Shown in pieces: positions 1 to 8,338 of a stretch of DNA of 64,000 nucleotides (positions within the stretch are counted from its first letter, which is position 1; each line of letters begins with the position of its first letter). The notes beneath the pieces were generated by a model, which was not told where the DNA came from, did no database searches, and saw only the letters and a program-made list of their open reading frames with translations. The position numbers were made by a program, and so were the translations under genes. This DNA comes from Ancylobacter koreensis. GTDB taxonomy: Bacteria > Pseudomonadota > Alphaproteobacteria > Rhizobiales > Xanthobacteraceae. The stretch spans positions 190,001 through 254,000 of the forward strand of contig NZ_JALKCG010000002.1 of the NCBI RefSeq assembly GCF_023016525.1, read 5' to 3'.

Positions 1-510
1 GAAATAGCGGAAGATCACGCTGGAAAGCCCATGGGAGCGCTCGAACTGCTCCAGCATCTCCTCGATGGTGCGCTTGGAGGCGCCATAGGCATTGGTCGGG
101 CTGGTCGGGGTGTCCTCGTCGAGGCTCACGCCGTCGCGGTCCCCATAGACCGAGCAGGTGGATGAGAAGATGAAGCGCCGACAGCCGGAATCGAGCGCAG
201 CCTCGATGAGGTTGAGCGCGCCGACCACATTGGCGCGCCAGTATTTTCCGGGATCGCGCACCGATTCGCCGACTTCGCTGAAGGCGGCGAAGTGCATCAC
301 CGCCTGCGGCTGCCAGCGGGCGAAGACCTCGTCGAGCCGCGCGCGGTCGGCGAGGTCGCCAAACTCGAACGGGCCGTAGAGCACCGCATCCTGCCGGCCG
401 GTGACGAGATTGTCGAGGGTGACGGGGACATAGCCGGCGCGCATGAGCGCCTTGCAGGCATGCGAGCCCACATAGCCCGCACCCCCCGTCACAAGTATAT
501 GCCCGCTCAC
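1..510 (-). CDS. galE: UDP-glucose 4-epimerase, 5' part (runs off left edge)
   Basis: Extended SDR-family epimerase that would interconvert UDP-glucose and UDP-galactose in the cytoplasm. The visible 170 codons begin at a GTG at 510 (S-G-H-I-L-V-T-G-G follows). They show the NAD-binding motif GGAGYVGSH near residue 8, the conserved HFAAF segment, SSTCSVYG with the catalytic serine/threonine region, and YGASK, which is the Y-x3-K catalytic pair. The order and spacing match GalE. The C-terminal substrate domain lies outside the window, so a related nucleotide-sugar epimerase cannot be excluded. Because of the GTG start and truncation an ATG-only search would miss it. A GAAGG about 12 bases upstream is a possible, rather distant ribosome site. 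Confidence 0.85.
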   Translation of the reverse strand, partial: MSGHILVTGGAGYVGSHACKALMRAGYVPVTLDNLVTGRQDAVLYGPFEFGDLADRARLDEVFARWQPQAVMHFAAFSEVGESVRDPGKYWRANVVGALNLIEAALDSGCRRFIFSSTCSVYGDRDGVSLDEDTPTSPTNAYGASKRTIEEMLEQFERSHGLSSVIFRYF

Positions 511-884
511 TGTCCGTTCCCGCCTTCTCTCGCGACCGACATTCGTCCGTCGGTGCGCCCGTCTGCCAGCGCTTCGATAGCGAAAGTCCGGGGGGCAACG
601 CCAGAGGCTTGCCTCTGCCTTCCCGCAGATGCGGGTAAATGAGACGCCTTCGCCAGTCAAATTCGTGCGGCCGTCGGCGCGTGCAGCGTTCCATATGCCG
701 GCAGCGGGGTGAGGGGGCTTGACGAGGGGCTCTGGGCGAGGGGCTTTGGGCGAGGTCTGCACGCGCGTGCCGTTTCGTGCCATCAATGCCTCCCGCACGC
801 GGACCGGATCGGGGCCGCGCACGAGCCCGTACCGCCAAGCGACCGGCAACGGCCCAACCGCGCCAACCGGGCCAGGAGAGCGCC
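511..884. other. Intergenic region with short repeats
   Basis: Separates divergent galE and the YecE-like gene. No convincing gene is visible. It holds a 6-bp-stem hairpin (CAGAGG, loop CTTG, CCTCTG) at 602-617 and a direct repeat of 14 bases (CGAGGGGCTCTGGG, then the same with one T change) at 723-750, with the first five bases of a third copy. Their role is unknown. Confidence 0.5.
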
Positions 885-1685
885 ATGACGAAAAGCGGAC
901 CCATCCGGATAGGCGTCGGCGGCTGGACCTTCGAGCCGTGGCGCGGGACCTTCTACCCGCAAGGCCTCGCCCAGAAGCGCGAGCTGGAACATGCCAGCCG
1001 CCAGCTCACCGCCATCGAGATCAACGGCACCTATTACGGCTCGCAGAAGCCCGAGAGCTTCGCGAAATGGCATGCGGAGACGCCGGAGGGCTTTGTCTTC
1101 ACGCTGAAGGGGCCGCGCTTCACCACCAACCGCCGTATCCTCAGGGAGGCGGGCGAATCCATCGAGCGCTTCTTCACTTCGGGCGTCACCGAGCTGAAGG
1201 AGAAGCTCGGGCCGGTGAACTGGCAGTTCATGGCGACCAAGAAGTTCGACCCGGACGATTTCGAGGGCTTCCTCAAGCTGCTGCCGAAGCGCGTCGACGG
1301 ACGTGACATTCGCCACGCCGTGGAAGTGCGCCATGACAGCTTCAAGGCGAAGGCGTTCGTCGAGCTGGCGCGCGCGCATGGCGTCGCCATCGTCTTCGCC
1401 GGCGACAGCGAGTTTCCCTCCATCGCCGATGTGACGGCGCCCTTCGTCTATGCCCGCATCATGGGCACGCGGGAGGACGAGCCGCTCGGCTATTCCGGCC
1501 AGGCGCTGGACGGATGGGCGGAGGCCGCGAAGGCGTGGGCGCAGGGCAGGACGCCGCCGGCGCTGGAGAAGCTGCTCGTCGCGCCGCCGGCGGAGGTCGC
1601 GCCGCGTGAGGTGTTCCTCTTCGTCATCAGCGGCCACAAGGTCCGCAACCCCGCCGCCGCCACGGCGCTCATCGAGCGGGTGTGA
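885..1685 (+). CDS. DUF72 / YecE-family protein
   Basis: A 266-residue DUF72 protein, a TIM-barrel family of unsettled function seen in many bacteria. The N-terminus IRIGVGGWTF-PWRGTFYP is the family hallmark, followed by EINGTYYG, the PEGFVFTLKGPRF segment and a VEVRHDSF block. The family normally has about 240-300 residues, so it looks complete. The ATG at 885 is chosen because CAGGAGAG lies just upstream and the protein then begins right before the conserved core; an upstream in-frame ATG at 777 would add a low-complexity leader. It converges on the histidine kinase gene and their 3' ends overlap by 17 bases. Family call is firm; the function is unknown. Confidence 0.85.
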   Translation: MTKSGPIRIGVGGWTFEPWRGTFYPQGLAQKRELEHASRQLTAIEINGTYYGSQKPESFAKWHAETPEGFVFTLKGPRFTTNRRILREAGESIERFFTSGVTELKEKLGPVNWQFMATKKFDPDDFEGFLKLLPKRVDGRDIRHAVEVRHDSFKAKAFVELARAHGVAIVFAGDSEFPSIADVTAPFVYARIMGTREDEPLGYSGQALDGWAEAAKAWAQGRTPPALEKLLVAPPAEVAPREVFLFVISGHKVRNPAAATALIERV

Positions 1686-3051
1686 CGGGCGCGCGGACGA
1701 CCGTGCCCGTGAAGACCAGCCGCGCCTGCGTGCCCCTCGGCACGGCGCGGGCGATCTCGAAGCTGGCGCCGTGCAGCGCGGCGATGCGGCGGACGATCTC
1801 CAGCCCGATGCCGAGCCCGCCGGCGCGCTTGTAGTGCCCGGGAGCATCGGGGCTGTGGGTCGGATCGAAGCCGATGCCGTCGTCGCGCACGCCCAGTGCC
1901 GCCCCGGCACCGGGCGCCGTCTGCGTCTCCACCACGATGGCGACGCCCGGCCCGCCATGGCGCACGGCATTTTCGATCAGGTTGCGCACCGCGTCGCGGA
2001 GCAGCGCGGCATTGCCGGCGACGACCGGGTCGCCGGAGCCCTCGAAGGCGATGCTGGCGCCCTGCGCATAGACGAAGGGCGCCATGGCGGCCACGATCTC
2101 GCGCCCCAGCTCGTTGAGCGACAGGCGCGCGAAGCCGCTGCGGTCGACAGCCTCCAGCCGCGCCAGCGCTATGAGCTGCTCGACGAAATGGGTCAGCTCG
2201 TCGATCTCGGCGATGGTGCGCCGCGCGGCGGGATGCTCGATGCGCTCCAGCTCCAGCCGGATCACCGCCAGCGGCGTGCGAATTTCGTGCGCAATGGCGG
2301 AGGTGAACAGCTTCTGCGCGTTCATCAGTTCGCGGGTGCGGGCATAGGAGCGGTTCACTGCGCCGGCGAGCTGGGCGATCTCGCGCGGCATGCCGGCCTC
2401 CTCCAGCCGCGCGTCGGGGCTGAGCGAGTCGAGCCGCTCCGCCGCCTGCGCCGCCGCCGCCACCGGGCGCAGCGCTGCGCGGATCGAGAACAGCGTGGCG
2501 CCGAGCACGAAGACCAGCGTGAGGCTCATCGGCCACAGCATGTGGTCGAGCACCTCATGACCGAGCACGGTCCAGACCGCGTGCTGGCTGTCGCGCGTGA
2601 TGACGATCTCGAAGAAGACCAGCCGCTCGCCGCGTTCCACCGCGCGCCCGCCCGCGAAGGCGAGGGGATAGCCGGGCGAGAGGATGCGCAGCCAGAAGGA
2701 GGGCGGGTCGACTTCCAGCGGCAGGAACTGGCGGGCGCAGGCCTCGTCGCACTGCCCGAACAGCACAGCGCCTCCGGCGGTGCGCACCCGCGCCATATAG
2801 CCGGTGCCGGGCGTGGCGTAGCGCGCGGCGAGTTCGGGCGGCAGCTGGTAGGTGAGGCGGCCATTCGCCAGCGACAGTCCGCCGGCCAGCACGTTCGTCT
2901 CGCTCTCCAGCACCAGCTGGGCGAGATAGTCCGGATCGCTGCCATATTCGACCAGAACGGCGATCAACTGGCCGAGCATCGCCAGCAGCGCGAACAGCAT
3001 GACGCGGAGGGCGACGATGCGGCCGAGCGGGCGGGTGGCGCGCGCCGTCAT
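1669..3051 (-). CDS. Sensor histidine kinase (two-component system)
   Basis: Membrane histidine kinase of 460 residues, partner of the response regulator directly upstream. Visible parts: transmembrane helix at about 12-33, an extracytoplasmic sensor region with one CDEAC-type cysteine pair, a second helix at about 165-185, a HAMP-like linker, the HisKA segment AIAHEIRTP with the phospho-accepting His about residue 255, an N-box RNLIENAVRHG, and G-boxes DDGIGFD and GGLGIGLEIV. The ATG overlaps the regulator's stop (ATGA), so the two are translationally coupled. The signal is unknown. Because the operon also encodes a PepSY protein and cytochrome b561, an envelope redox or metal cue is a reasonable inference. 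QseC/PmrB-like is the closest general type. Confidence 0.88.
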   Translation of the reverse strand: MTARATRPLGRIVALRVMLFALLAMLGQLIAVLVEYGSDPDYLAQLVLESETNVLAGGLSLANGRLTYQLPPELAARYATPGTGYMARVRTAGGAVLFGQCDEACARQFLPLEVDPPSFWLRILSPGYPLAFAGGRAVERGERLVFFEIVITRDSQHAVWTVLGHEVLDHMLWPMSLTLVFVLGATLFSIRAALRPVAAAAQAAERLDSLSPDARLEEAGMPREIAQLAGAVNRSYARTRELMNAQKLFTSAIAHEIRTPLAVIRLELERIEHPAARRTIAEIDELTHFVEQLIALARLEAVDRSGFARLSLNELGREIVAAMAPFVYAQGASIAFEGSGDPVVAGNAALLRDAVRNLIENAVRHGGPGVAIVVETQTAPGAGAALGVRDDGIGFDPTHSPDAPGHYKRAGGLGIGLEIVRRIAALHGASFEIARAVPRGTQARLVFTGTVVRAPVTPAR

Positions 3052-3740
3052 GGGCCCGGTTCCGTCCCGGTCTCGCGCAGCAGGTAGCCGACCCCGCGCA
3101 CCGTCTCGATGGCGGTGCGCGTGTCGAAAGGCGCCAGCCGGCGGCGCAGGCGCGAGAGAACCACCTCGATGGCGTTGGGCGTCATCTCGCCGTCGAATTC
3201 GGACAGCTTCTCCTCCAGCCCGCGCTTGGGCACGACCCGCCCGGCATGGCGCAGCAGGATTTCCAGCGCCGCCCGTTCGCGCGGGGCGAGGGCGATGGCC
3301 TCGTCGCCGCAGCGCGCTTCCTGCGTCGCCGGATCGAAGCACAGCAGACCGGCTTCCAGCACCGGATCGGCGCAGAGCGGGGCGCGGCGCAGCAGGGCGC
3401 GGGCGCGGGCGAGCAGTTCGCCATTGTTGAACGGCTTGGCGAGGTAGTCGTCGGCGCCGGCATCGAGCCCGGCGATGCGCTCGTCCACCGCGCCGCGCGC
3501 GGTCAGCACCAGCACCGGGGTGCTGTCGCGGGCACGGCGCAGCCCGCGCAGCAGCTCCAGCCCGTCACCGTCGGGAAGGCCGAGATCGAGCAGCACGAGG
3601 TCGTAGCGCGTGGCGGCCAGCGCGTCCTGCGCCTCGGCGAGGCTCGACACCGCGTCGAGCCGCCAGCCGGCGGCGCGCACGGTGTCGCCCGTCAGTTCGC
3701 GCAGCCGCGCGCTGTCCTCGACCAGAAGCAGCCTCACCAC
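3048..3740 (-). CDS. OmpR-family response regulator
   Basis: A 230-residue DNA-binding response regulator. The receiver domain spans about 1-115 with the acidic pair E8-D9, phospho-acceptor D52 in the LLDLGLPDGDG block, the LTARG threonine and the YLAKPF lysine. The C-terminal winged-helix domain contains the NAIEVVLSRLRRRL recognition region and a terminal RGVGYLLRE, as in QseB/PmrA/CopR regulators. It starts four bases after the cytochrome b561 stop and overlaps the kinase start by ATGA, so the four genes 4595 to 1669 form one transcription unit. It probably controls this operon itself and unknown targets. Confidence 0.9.
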   Translation of the reverse strand: MVRLLLVEDSARLRELTGDTVRAAGWRLDAVSSLAEAQDALAATRYDLVLLDLGLPDGDGLELLRGLRRARDSTPVLVLTARGAVDERIAGLDAGADDYLAKPFNNGELLARARALLRRAPLCADPVLEAGLLCFDPATQEARCGDEAIALAPRERAALEILLRHAGRVVPKRGLEEKLSEFDGEMTPNAIEVVLSRLRRRLAPFDTRTAIETVRGVGYLLRETGTEPGP

Positions 3741-3744
3741 GCCC

Positions 3745-4323
3745 TCACGACCGGCTCCCCAGCGGCCTTTTGCGGCCGGTCACCATCGCCCAGACCAGAT
3801 TCTCGCGGTGGCGCCAGCTCTCGAAGAGGGCGGCGGCCGCATGCAGCAGGGCGAGCACGAGTATGCCATTGGCGAGCGCGCCGTGAAGCTCCTCCAGCCA
3901 GTCTTCGCCCCAGAAGGCGTCGAGCGTCGACATCCAGCCGGTGAGGCAGGTCAGCGCCATCAGAGCCATGAGAGACAGCATCATCGCCGCGCCGGCCGGG
4001 TTGTGGCCGAGCATGCGCGGCTCGCGCCCGCGTGCGAGCGCCCTGACATAGGAGGCCAGGCCCGCCGGTGTCGGCACGAAATCGGAAAAGCGGGCGTGCC
4101 GCGTGCCGACGAAGCCCCAGATGAGCCGGATGACGAGGACGGCGGCGACGGTGTAGCCGACATAGCGATGCGCGCGCTTGCCTTCCTCCAGTATGAACAG
4201 GTTCAGGACGCAGCCGGCGACGACGGTCCAGTGGAACAGGCGCACGACCGGATCCCACACCCGGACGCTGGCGCCGGCGGCCGGAGAGCGGTGCTCCCCG
4301 GTCTGAAGGGCGCGCGGCGCCAT
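3745..4323 (-). CDS. Cytochrome b561-type membrane protein
   Basis: A 192-residue integral membrane protein of the bacterial cytochrome b561/Ni-Fe hydrogenase b-subunit-like family, which moves electrons across the inner membrane through two haems b. Four helices are visible. Candidate haem-ligand histidines are in VRLFHWTVV, the HRYVGY segment, EELHGALAN and the LLHAAAA helix. Its ATG shares one base with the stop of the PepSY gene (TGATG), and it is four bases from the regulator gene. The pairing with a periplasmic PepSY protein suggests a small electron-transfer or reductase module. The electron donor and acceptor cannot be read from the sequence. Confidence 0.85.
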   Translation of the reverse strand: MAPRALQTGEHRSPAAGASVRVWDPVVRLFHWTVVAGCVLNLFILEEGKRAHRYVGYTVAAVLVIRLIWGFVGTRHARFSDFVPTPAGLASYVRALARGREPRMLGHNPAGAAMMLSLMALMALTCLTGWMSTLDAFWGEDWLEELHGALANGILVLALLHAAAALFESWRHRENLVWAMVTGRKRPLGSRS

Positions 4324-4595
4324 CAGTCGATCTCGGCCTTCACGACCGCGCCGGTGACCGGGTTGAAATAGACCTCGGCCTTCTTGTTGTCCTTGGTGTA
4401 GCCGTAGATCTCGTAGCAGGAGCCGGTGACCTTGAAGGTCTTGATCTTCTGGTAGCCCATCTCGGCGACCTTGGCCTGCATGGCCTGCTCGCTCATCCAC
4501 TTGTCCTTCGGCTCGCTGGTGCAGGCCGGGCTGGCGAAGGCCGCGACCGGGGCAAGCACGGAGGCGGCGACGAGGCCGGCGACGAACGTCTTCAT
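4323..4595 (-). CDS. Exported PepSY-domain protein
   Basis: A 90-residue protein: signal peptide (MKTFVAGLVAASVLAPVAAFA, cleavage near residue 21) followed by a single PepSY-type domain with YQKIKTFKVTGSCYEIYGYT and VYFNPVTGAVV. This resembles small periplasmic PepSY proteins encoded beside b-type cytochromes and two-component systems. The start is placed at 4595 because AAGGA lies six bases upstream and the signal peptide begins there; a longer frame to 4646 has a non-export leader. Two cysteines remain in the mature part. It is the first gene of the operon with cytochrome b561, regulator and kinase. It may be an accessory or sensing partner of the cytochrome. Confidence 0.8.
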   Translation of the reverse strand: MKTFVAGLVAASVLAPVAAFASPACTSEPKDKWMSEQAMQAKVAEMGYQKIKTFKVTGSCYEIYGYTKDNKKAEVYFNPVTGAVVKAEID

Positions 4596-4759
4596 CTCGA
4601 TGTCCTTGTTGTACGATCCGCCGTCAGCGGGGATCGACAGGGACATTAGGGAGCGAAGCTGTCCGTCGCCTTTCAGTCATCGAAGGTCGCGGCTCCCTTG
4701 CGCGGGAGGTCGCAGGATTACTTACGAGAGCGCTTCTTCTCGGCCATATTCCCGCAACG

Positions 4760-7132
4760 TTACTTGCTGCCCGACCATTTCCATTCCCGCACTTCCGGCA
4801 GGTCGACGCCGTGCGCGCGGATGTAGCGGGAATGTTCGTTCAGCTTGTCGCGCAGAGCCTGCCGGGCGTGCACCTTGCTGGCGAGCGCCGGAACGCGGTC
4901 GAGCACGTCGATGACGAGGTGGAAACGGTCCAGCCGGTTGCGCACCACCATGTCGAAGGGCGTAGTGGTCGAGCCTTCCTCGACATAGCCGCGCACATGC
5001 ATGTTGTCGTGGTTGGTTCGGCGATAGGCGAGGCGATGGATGAGCCAGGGATAGCCGTGATAGGCGAAGATCACCGGCTTGTCCCTGGTGAACAGCGCGT
5101 CGAAATCCGTGTCGGACAGGCCGTGCGGGTGCTCGGAATGCGGCTGCAGCGTCATCAGGTCGACGACGTTGATCACCCGCACCTTCAATTCGGGGAAGAA
5201 GTCGCGCAGCAGGTCGGCGGCGGCCAGCGTCTCCAGCGTCGGAACGTCGCCGGCACAGGCCAGCACCACGTCGGGCTCGCCGTCTCCATCGGTGCTCGCC
5301 CATTCCCAGATGCCGATGCCCTGCGCGCAGTGGCGGATGGCGGCGTCGATGTCGAGCCATTGCGGGGCCGGCTGCTTGCCGGCAACGATCACGTTCACCC
5401 GGTTCCATGAGCGCAGGCAATGGTCCGTGACACAGAGCAGCGTGTTGGCGTCCGGCGGCAGGTAGACCCGCACGATGTCCGCCTTCTTGTTCACCACATG
5501 GTCGATGAAGCCGGGGTCCTGATGGCTGAAGCCGTTATGGTCCTGCCGCCAGACATGCGAGGTGAGCAGGTAGTTGAGCGAGGAGATCGGCCGGCGCCAT
5601 TCCACCTCCCTGGAGGACTTCAGCCATTTGGCGTGCTGGTTGAACATCGAATCGACGATGTGGATGAACGCCTCGTAGCAGGAGAACAGCCCGTGCCGGC
5701 CGGTGAGCAGATAGCCCTCCAGCCAGCCCTGGCACATGTGCTCGGACAGCATCTCCATCACCCGCCCGTCGCGGGCGAGATGGTCGTCATAGGAGAACCT
5801 CTCGGCGTCCCACGCCCGGTCCGTTACCTCGAACAGCGCCTGCAGGCGGTTCGAGGCGGTCTCGTCGGGGCCGAAGACGCGGAAATTGCGGCTGGCGTCG
5901 TTCTCCTTCATCACGTCGCGCAGGAAGGTGCCCATGACGAAGGTGGATTCCAGCTCCACCCCGCCGGGCTGAGGAACCGCGACGGCGTAATCGGCGAAGT
6001 CGGGCAGGCGCAGCGGGCGGCGCAGCACGCCGCCATTGGCGTGCGGGTTCGCGCTCATGCGTCGGTCGCCCTCGGGCGACAGGGCGAGCAGGTCCGCGCG
6101 CAGCCGGCCGGCTTCGTCGAACAGCTCCTCGGGACGGTAGCTCTTCAGCCAGTCTTCCAGCAGCGTCAGGTGCTCGGGCTTCGACATGTCGGAGAACGGC
6201 ACCTGATGCGAGCGCCAGAAGCCCTCCGCCTTCTTGCCGTCCACCGTCTTCGGCCCGGTCCAGCCCTTCGGGCTGCGCAGGATGATCATCGGCCAGCGCG
6301 GGCGCTCCTCCATGCCCTCGCGCGCGGCCTTCTGGTTGGCGCGGATCGCCGCATAGGCCTCGTCGAGCGCCGCCGCCATGGCCTGGTGCATCGGCTCGGG
6401 CTCCTCGCCCTCGACGAAGATCGGCGCGTAGCCATAGCCCTCGAACAGGGCTTTCAACTCCTCGTGCGGGATGCGCGCCAGAACGGTCGGGTTGGCGATC
6501 TTGTAGCCGTTGAGGTGGAGGATCGGCAGCACCGCGCCGTCGTTGGCGGGGTTGAGGAACTTGTTGCCGTGCCAGGAGGTGGCGAGCGGCCCGGTCTCGG
6601 CCTCCCCGTCGCCGACCACGCAGGCGACGATCAGCTCGGGATTGTCGAGCACGGCGCCATAGGCGTGGCTAAGCGAATAGCCGAGTTCGCCGCCCTCATG
6701 GATCGAGCCCGGCGTCTCGGGCGCCGCGTGGCTGGGAATGCCGCCGGGAAAGGAGAACTGCCGGAACAGCTTGGCGAGGCCCTCCTCGTCCTGCGAGACG
6801 TCGGGATAGAGTTCGCTATAGGTGCCTTCCAGATAGGTCGAAGCCACCACGCCCGGCGCGCCATGGCCGGGACCGGCGATGAACAGCACGCTGGCGTCGG
6901 TCTGGCGGATCAGCCGGTTGAGATGGACATAGATGAAGTTCAGCCCCGGCGTGGTGCCCCAGTGGCCGAGCAGGCGCGGCTTGACATGCGCGAGGGTCAG
7001 CTTCTCGCGCAGCAGCGGGTTGTCGAGCAGGTAGATCTGGCCCACCGAGAGGAAGTTGGCCGCCCGCCACCACGCATTCATGCGCTCGGCCAGATCGGGG
7101 GCCAGCTTTTCCGTCGCCTGCTGCGTGGTCAT
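4760..7132 (-). CDS. xfp: Phosphoketolase (xylulose-5-P / fructose-6-P)
   Basis: TPP-dependent phosphoketolase of 790 residues, the full family length. It splits xylulose 5-phosphate (and often fructose 6-phosphate) with phosphate to acetyl phosphate plus glyceraldehyde 3-phosphate or erythrose 4-phosphate. Recognisable blocks include the N-terminal [30 protein letters not shown], the family signature [14 protein letters not shown], the TPP/Mg segment [20 protein letters not shown], and [21 protein letters not shown] lies eight bases before the ATG. It follows the alcohol dehydrogenase gene by 55 bases on the same strand, so both probably belong to one transcript driven from the FixK/FNR-type site upstream of that gene. 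No acetate kinase or phosphotransacetylase gene is in the window. Confidence 0.96.
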   Translation of the reverse strand: MTTQQATEKLAPDLAERMNAWWRAANFLSVGQIYLLDNPLLREKLTLAHVKPRLLGHWGTTPGLNFIYVHLNRLIRQTDASVLFIAGPGHGAPGVVASTYLEGTYSELYPDVSQDEEGLAKLFRQFSFPGGIPSHAAPETPGSIHEGGELGYSLSHAYGAVLDNPELIVACVVGDGEAETGPLATSWHGNKFLNPANDGAVLPILHLNGYKIANPTVLARIPHEELKALFEGYGYAPIFVEGEEPEPMHQAMAAALDEAYAAIRANQKAAREGMEERPRWPMIILRSPKGWTGPKTVDGKKAEGFWRSHQVPFSDMSKPEHLTLLEDWLKSYRPEELFDEAGRLRADLLALSPEGDRRMSANPHANGGVLRRPLRLPDFADYAVAVPQPGGVELESTFVMGTFLRDVMKENDASRNFRVFGPDETASNRLQALFEVTDRAWDAERFSYDDHLARDGRVMEMLSEHMCQGWLEGYLLTGRHGLFSCYEAFIHIVDSMFNQHAKWLKSSREVEWRRPISSLNYLLTSHVWRQDHNGFSHQDPGFIDHVVNKKADIVRVYLPPDANTLLCVTDHCLRSWNRVNVIVAGKQPAPQWLDIDAAIRHCAQGIGIWEWASTDGDGEPDVVLACAGDVPTLETLAAADLLRDFFPELKVRVINVVDLMTLQPHSEHPHGLSDTDFDALFTRDKPVIFAYHGYPWLIHRLAYRRTNHDNMHVRGYVEEGSTTTPFDMVVRNRLDRFHLVIDVLDRVPALASKVHARQALRDKLNEHSRYIRAHGVDLPEVREWKWSGSK

Positions 7133-7187
7133 GCACCGTTCTCCCGGTCTCGTGTCCTAGGGTCAGTTAGGGCGGTTGCGCGCCGTG

Positions 7188-8171
7188 TCACGGCACAAGC
7201 ACCGCGGCGCCCTGGAACCGGCCGGCGCGCAGATCGGCGAGCGCCTCGTTGGCCTGTTCCAGCCTGTAGGTCGTGGTGGTGGCCTCGATGCCCGCGCGCG
7301 GCGCGATGTCGAGGAATTCCAGCGCATCGGCGCGGGTGAGGTTGGCAACCGAGAGCACCTGCCGCTCCTCCCACAGGATGGAATAGGGGAATTGCGGGAT
7401 GTCGCTCATGTGAATGCCGCCGCACACCACGCGCCCGCCTTTGCGCACCGCCCGCAGCGCCGTCGGCACCAGGTCGCCGACTGGGGCGAAGATCAGCGCC
7501 GCGTCGAGGGCCTCGGGCGGCGTCTCGCCGGAGGCGCCGGCCCAGCGGGCGCCGAGCGAGAGGGCAAGGCGCTGCGCGCCGGCGTCGCCTTCGCGGGTGA
7601 AGGCGTAGAATTCGCGGCCCTGCCAGCGGCAGATCTGGGCGATGAGATGGGCGGCGGCGCCGAAGCCGTAAATGCCCACGCGCCCGGCCTCGCCCGCCAG
7701 CTTGAGGGTTCGCCAGCCGATTAGCCCGGCGCACATCATCGGCGCGGCGGCGACCGGATCGGGAAAGGCGTCCAGCGGGAAGCAGTAGGCGGCGTCGGCC
7801 ACCACATGGCTGGCGAAGCCGCCGTCGCGCGAATAGCCGGTGAATTGCGGCGCGTCGCACAGGTTCTCCCGGTGCATGGCGCAGTAGGGGCACACGCCGC
7901 AGGTATGGCCGAGCCAGGGAATGCCGACCCGCGCGCCGACGGCGGGGGCGACGACGCCCGCCCCGCGCCCGTCGACGATGCCGACGATCTCGTGGCCGGG
8001 CACGATGGGCAGCGGGCCCGGCGGCAATTCGCCGTCGACCACGTGCAGGTCGGTGCGGCAGACCGCGCAGGCCTCGACCCGAACGCGGATCTCGCCGGGG
8101 CCCGGCACGGGCAGCGGGCGCTCCTCGAGCCGGAGCGCCTCGCCATAGGCATGCAGGACCATGGCCTTCAT
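7188..8171 (-). CDS. Zinc-dependent alcohol dehydrogenase
   Basis: A 327-residue medium-chain dehydrogenase. Catalytic zinc ligands are C38 (ACAVCRTDLH) and H60-E61 (PGHEIVG). The structural zinc loop is GVCPYCAMHRENLC, and the cofactor fold carries YGFGAAAHLI in place of the usual GxGxxG. FTGYSRDGGFASHV is typical of the AdhA-like branch that oxidises short alcohols with NAD(P). The start has GAGGTTTTCG in front of the ATG. It is the first gene of the unit with phosphoketolase. Together they could serve fermentative redox balance (acetyl units reduced to ethanol) or alcohol use under low oxygen; this physiological role is inference. Confidence 0.9.
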   Translation of the reverse strand: MKAMVLHAYGEALRLEERPLPVPGPGEIRVRVEACAVCRTDLHVVDGELPPGPLPIVPGHEIVGIVDGRGAGVVAPAVGARVGIPWLGHTCGVCPYCAMHRENLCDAPQFTGYSRDGGFASHVVADAAYCFPLDAFPDPVAAAPMMCAGLIGWRTLKLAGEAGRVGIYGFGAAAHLIAQICRWQGREFYAFTREGDAGAQRLALSLGARWAGASGETPPEALDAALIFAPVGDLVPTALRAVRKGGRVVCGGIHMSDIPQFPYSILWEERQVLSVANLTRADALEFLDIAPRAGIEATTTTYRLEQANEALADLRAGRFQGAAVLVP

Positions 8172-8228
8172 CGAAAACCTCGCGGCGTCGGGACGGCGCC
8201 ATCCAACACGTCATTTGCCGCCCGGGTG

Positions 8229-8242
8229 TTGATCATGGTCAA
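8229..8242 (-). promoter_or_regulatory. FixK/FNR-type binding site upstream of adh-xfp
   Basis: TTGATCATGGTCAA matches the TTGA-N6-TCAA consensus of alphaproteobacterial FixK/FNR regulators. Its centre is about 64 bases before the alcohol dehydrogenase start, compatible with class II activation of a transcript starting near 8194, and about 103 bases before the divergent HlyD gene. Only one such site is visible in the gap. Confidence 0.6.
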
Positions 8243-8338
8243 GACAGGCGCCTTCGATGGGGCTAACGTCCGCCGGCTTGGCGATAGCGGCCTCTCGCGC
8301 GATGCTGCGCACGGCGCGGTCCAGTCTATGGAGGTCAG

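Noticed and set aside
777-884. Longer N-terminus for the YecE-like protein
   Set aside because: The added residues are Arg/Ala/Pro-rich and unlike the family, while a good ribosome site precedes the ATG at 885.
4718-4747. Possible nine-codon minus-strand peptide MAEKKRSRK just after the phosphoketolase stop
   Set aside because: Only a weak ribosome-binding sequence and no known homologue; chance occurrence is likely at this length.
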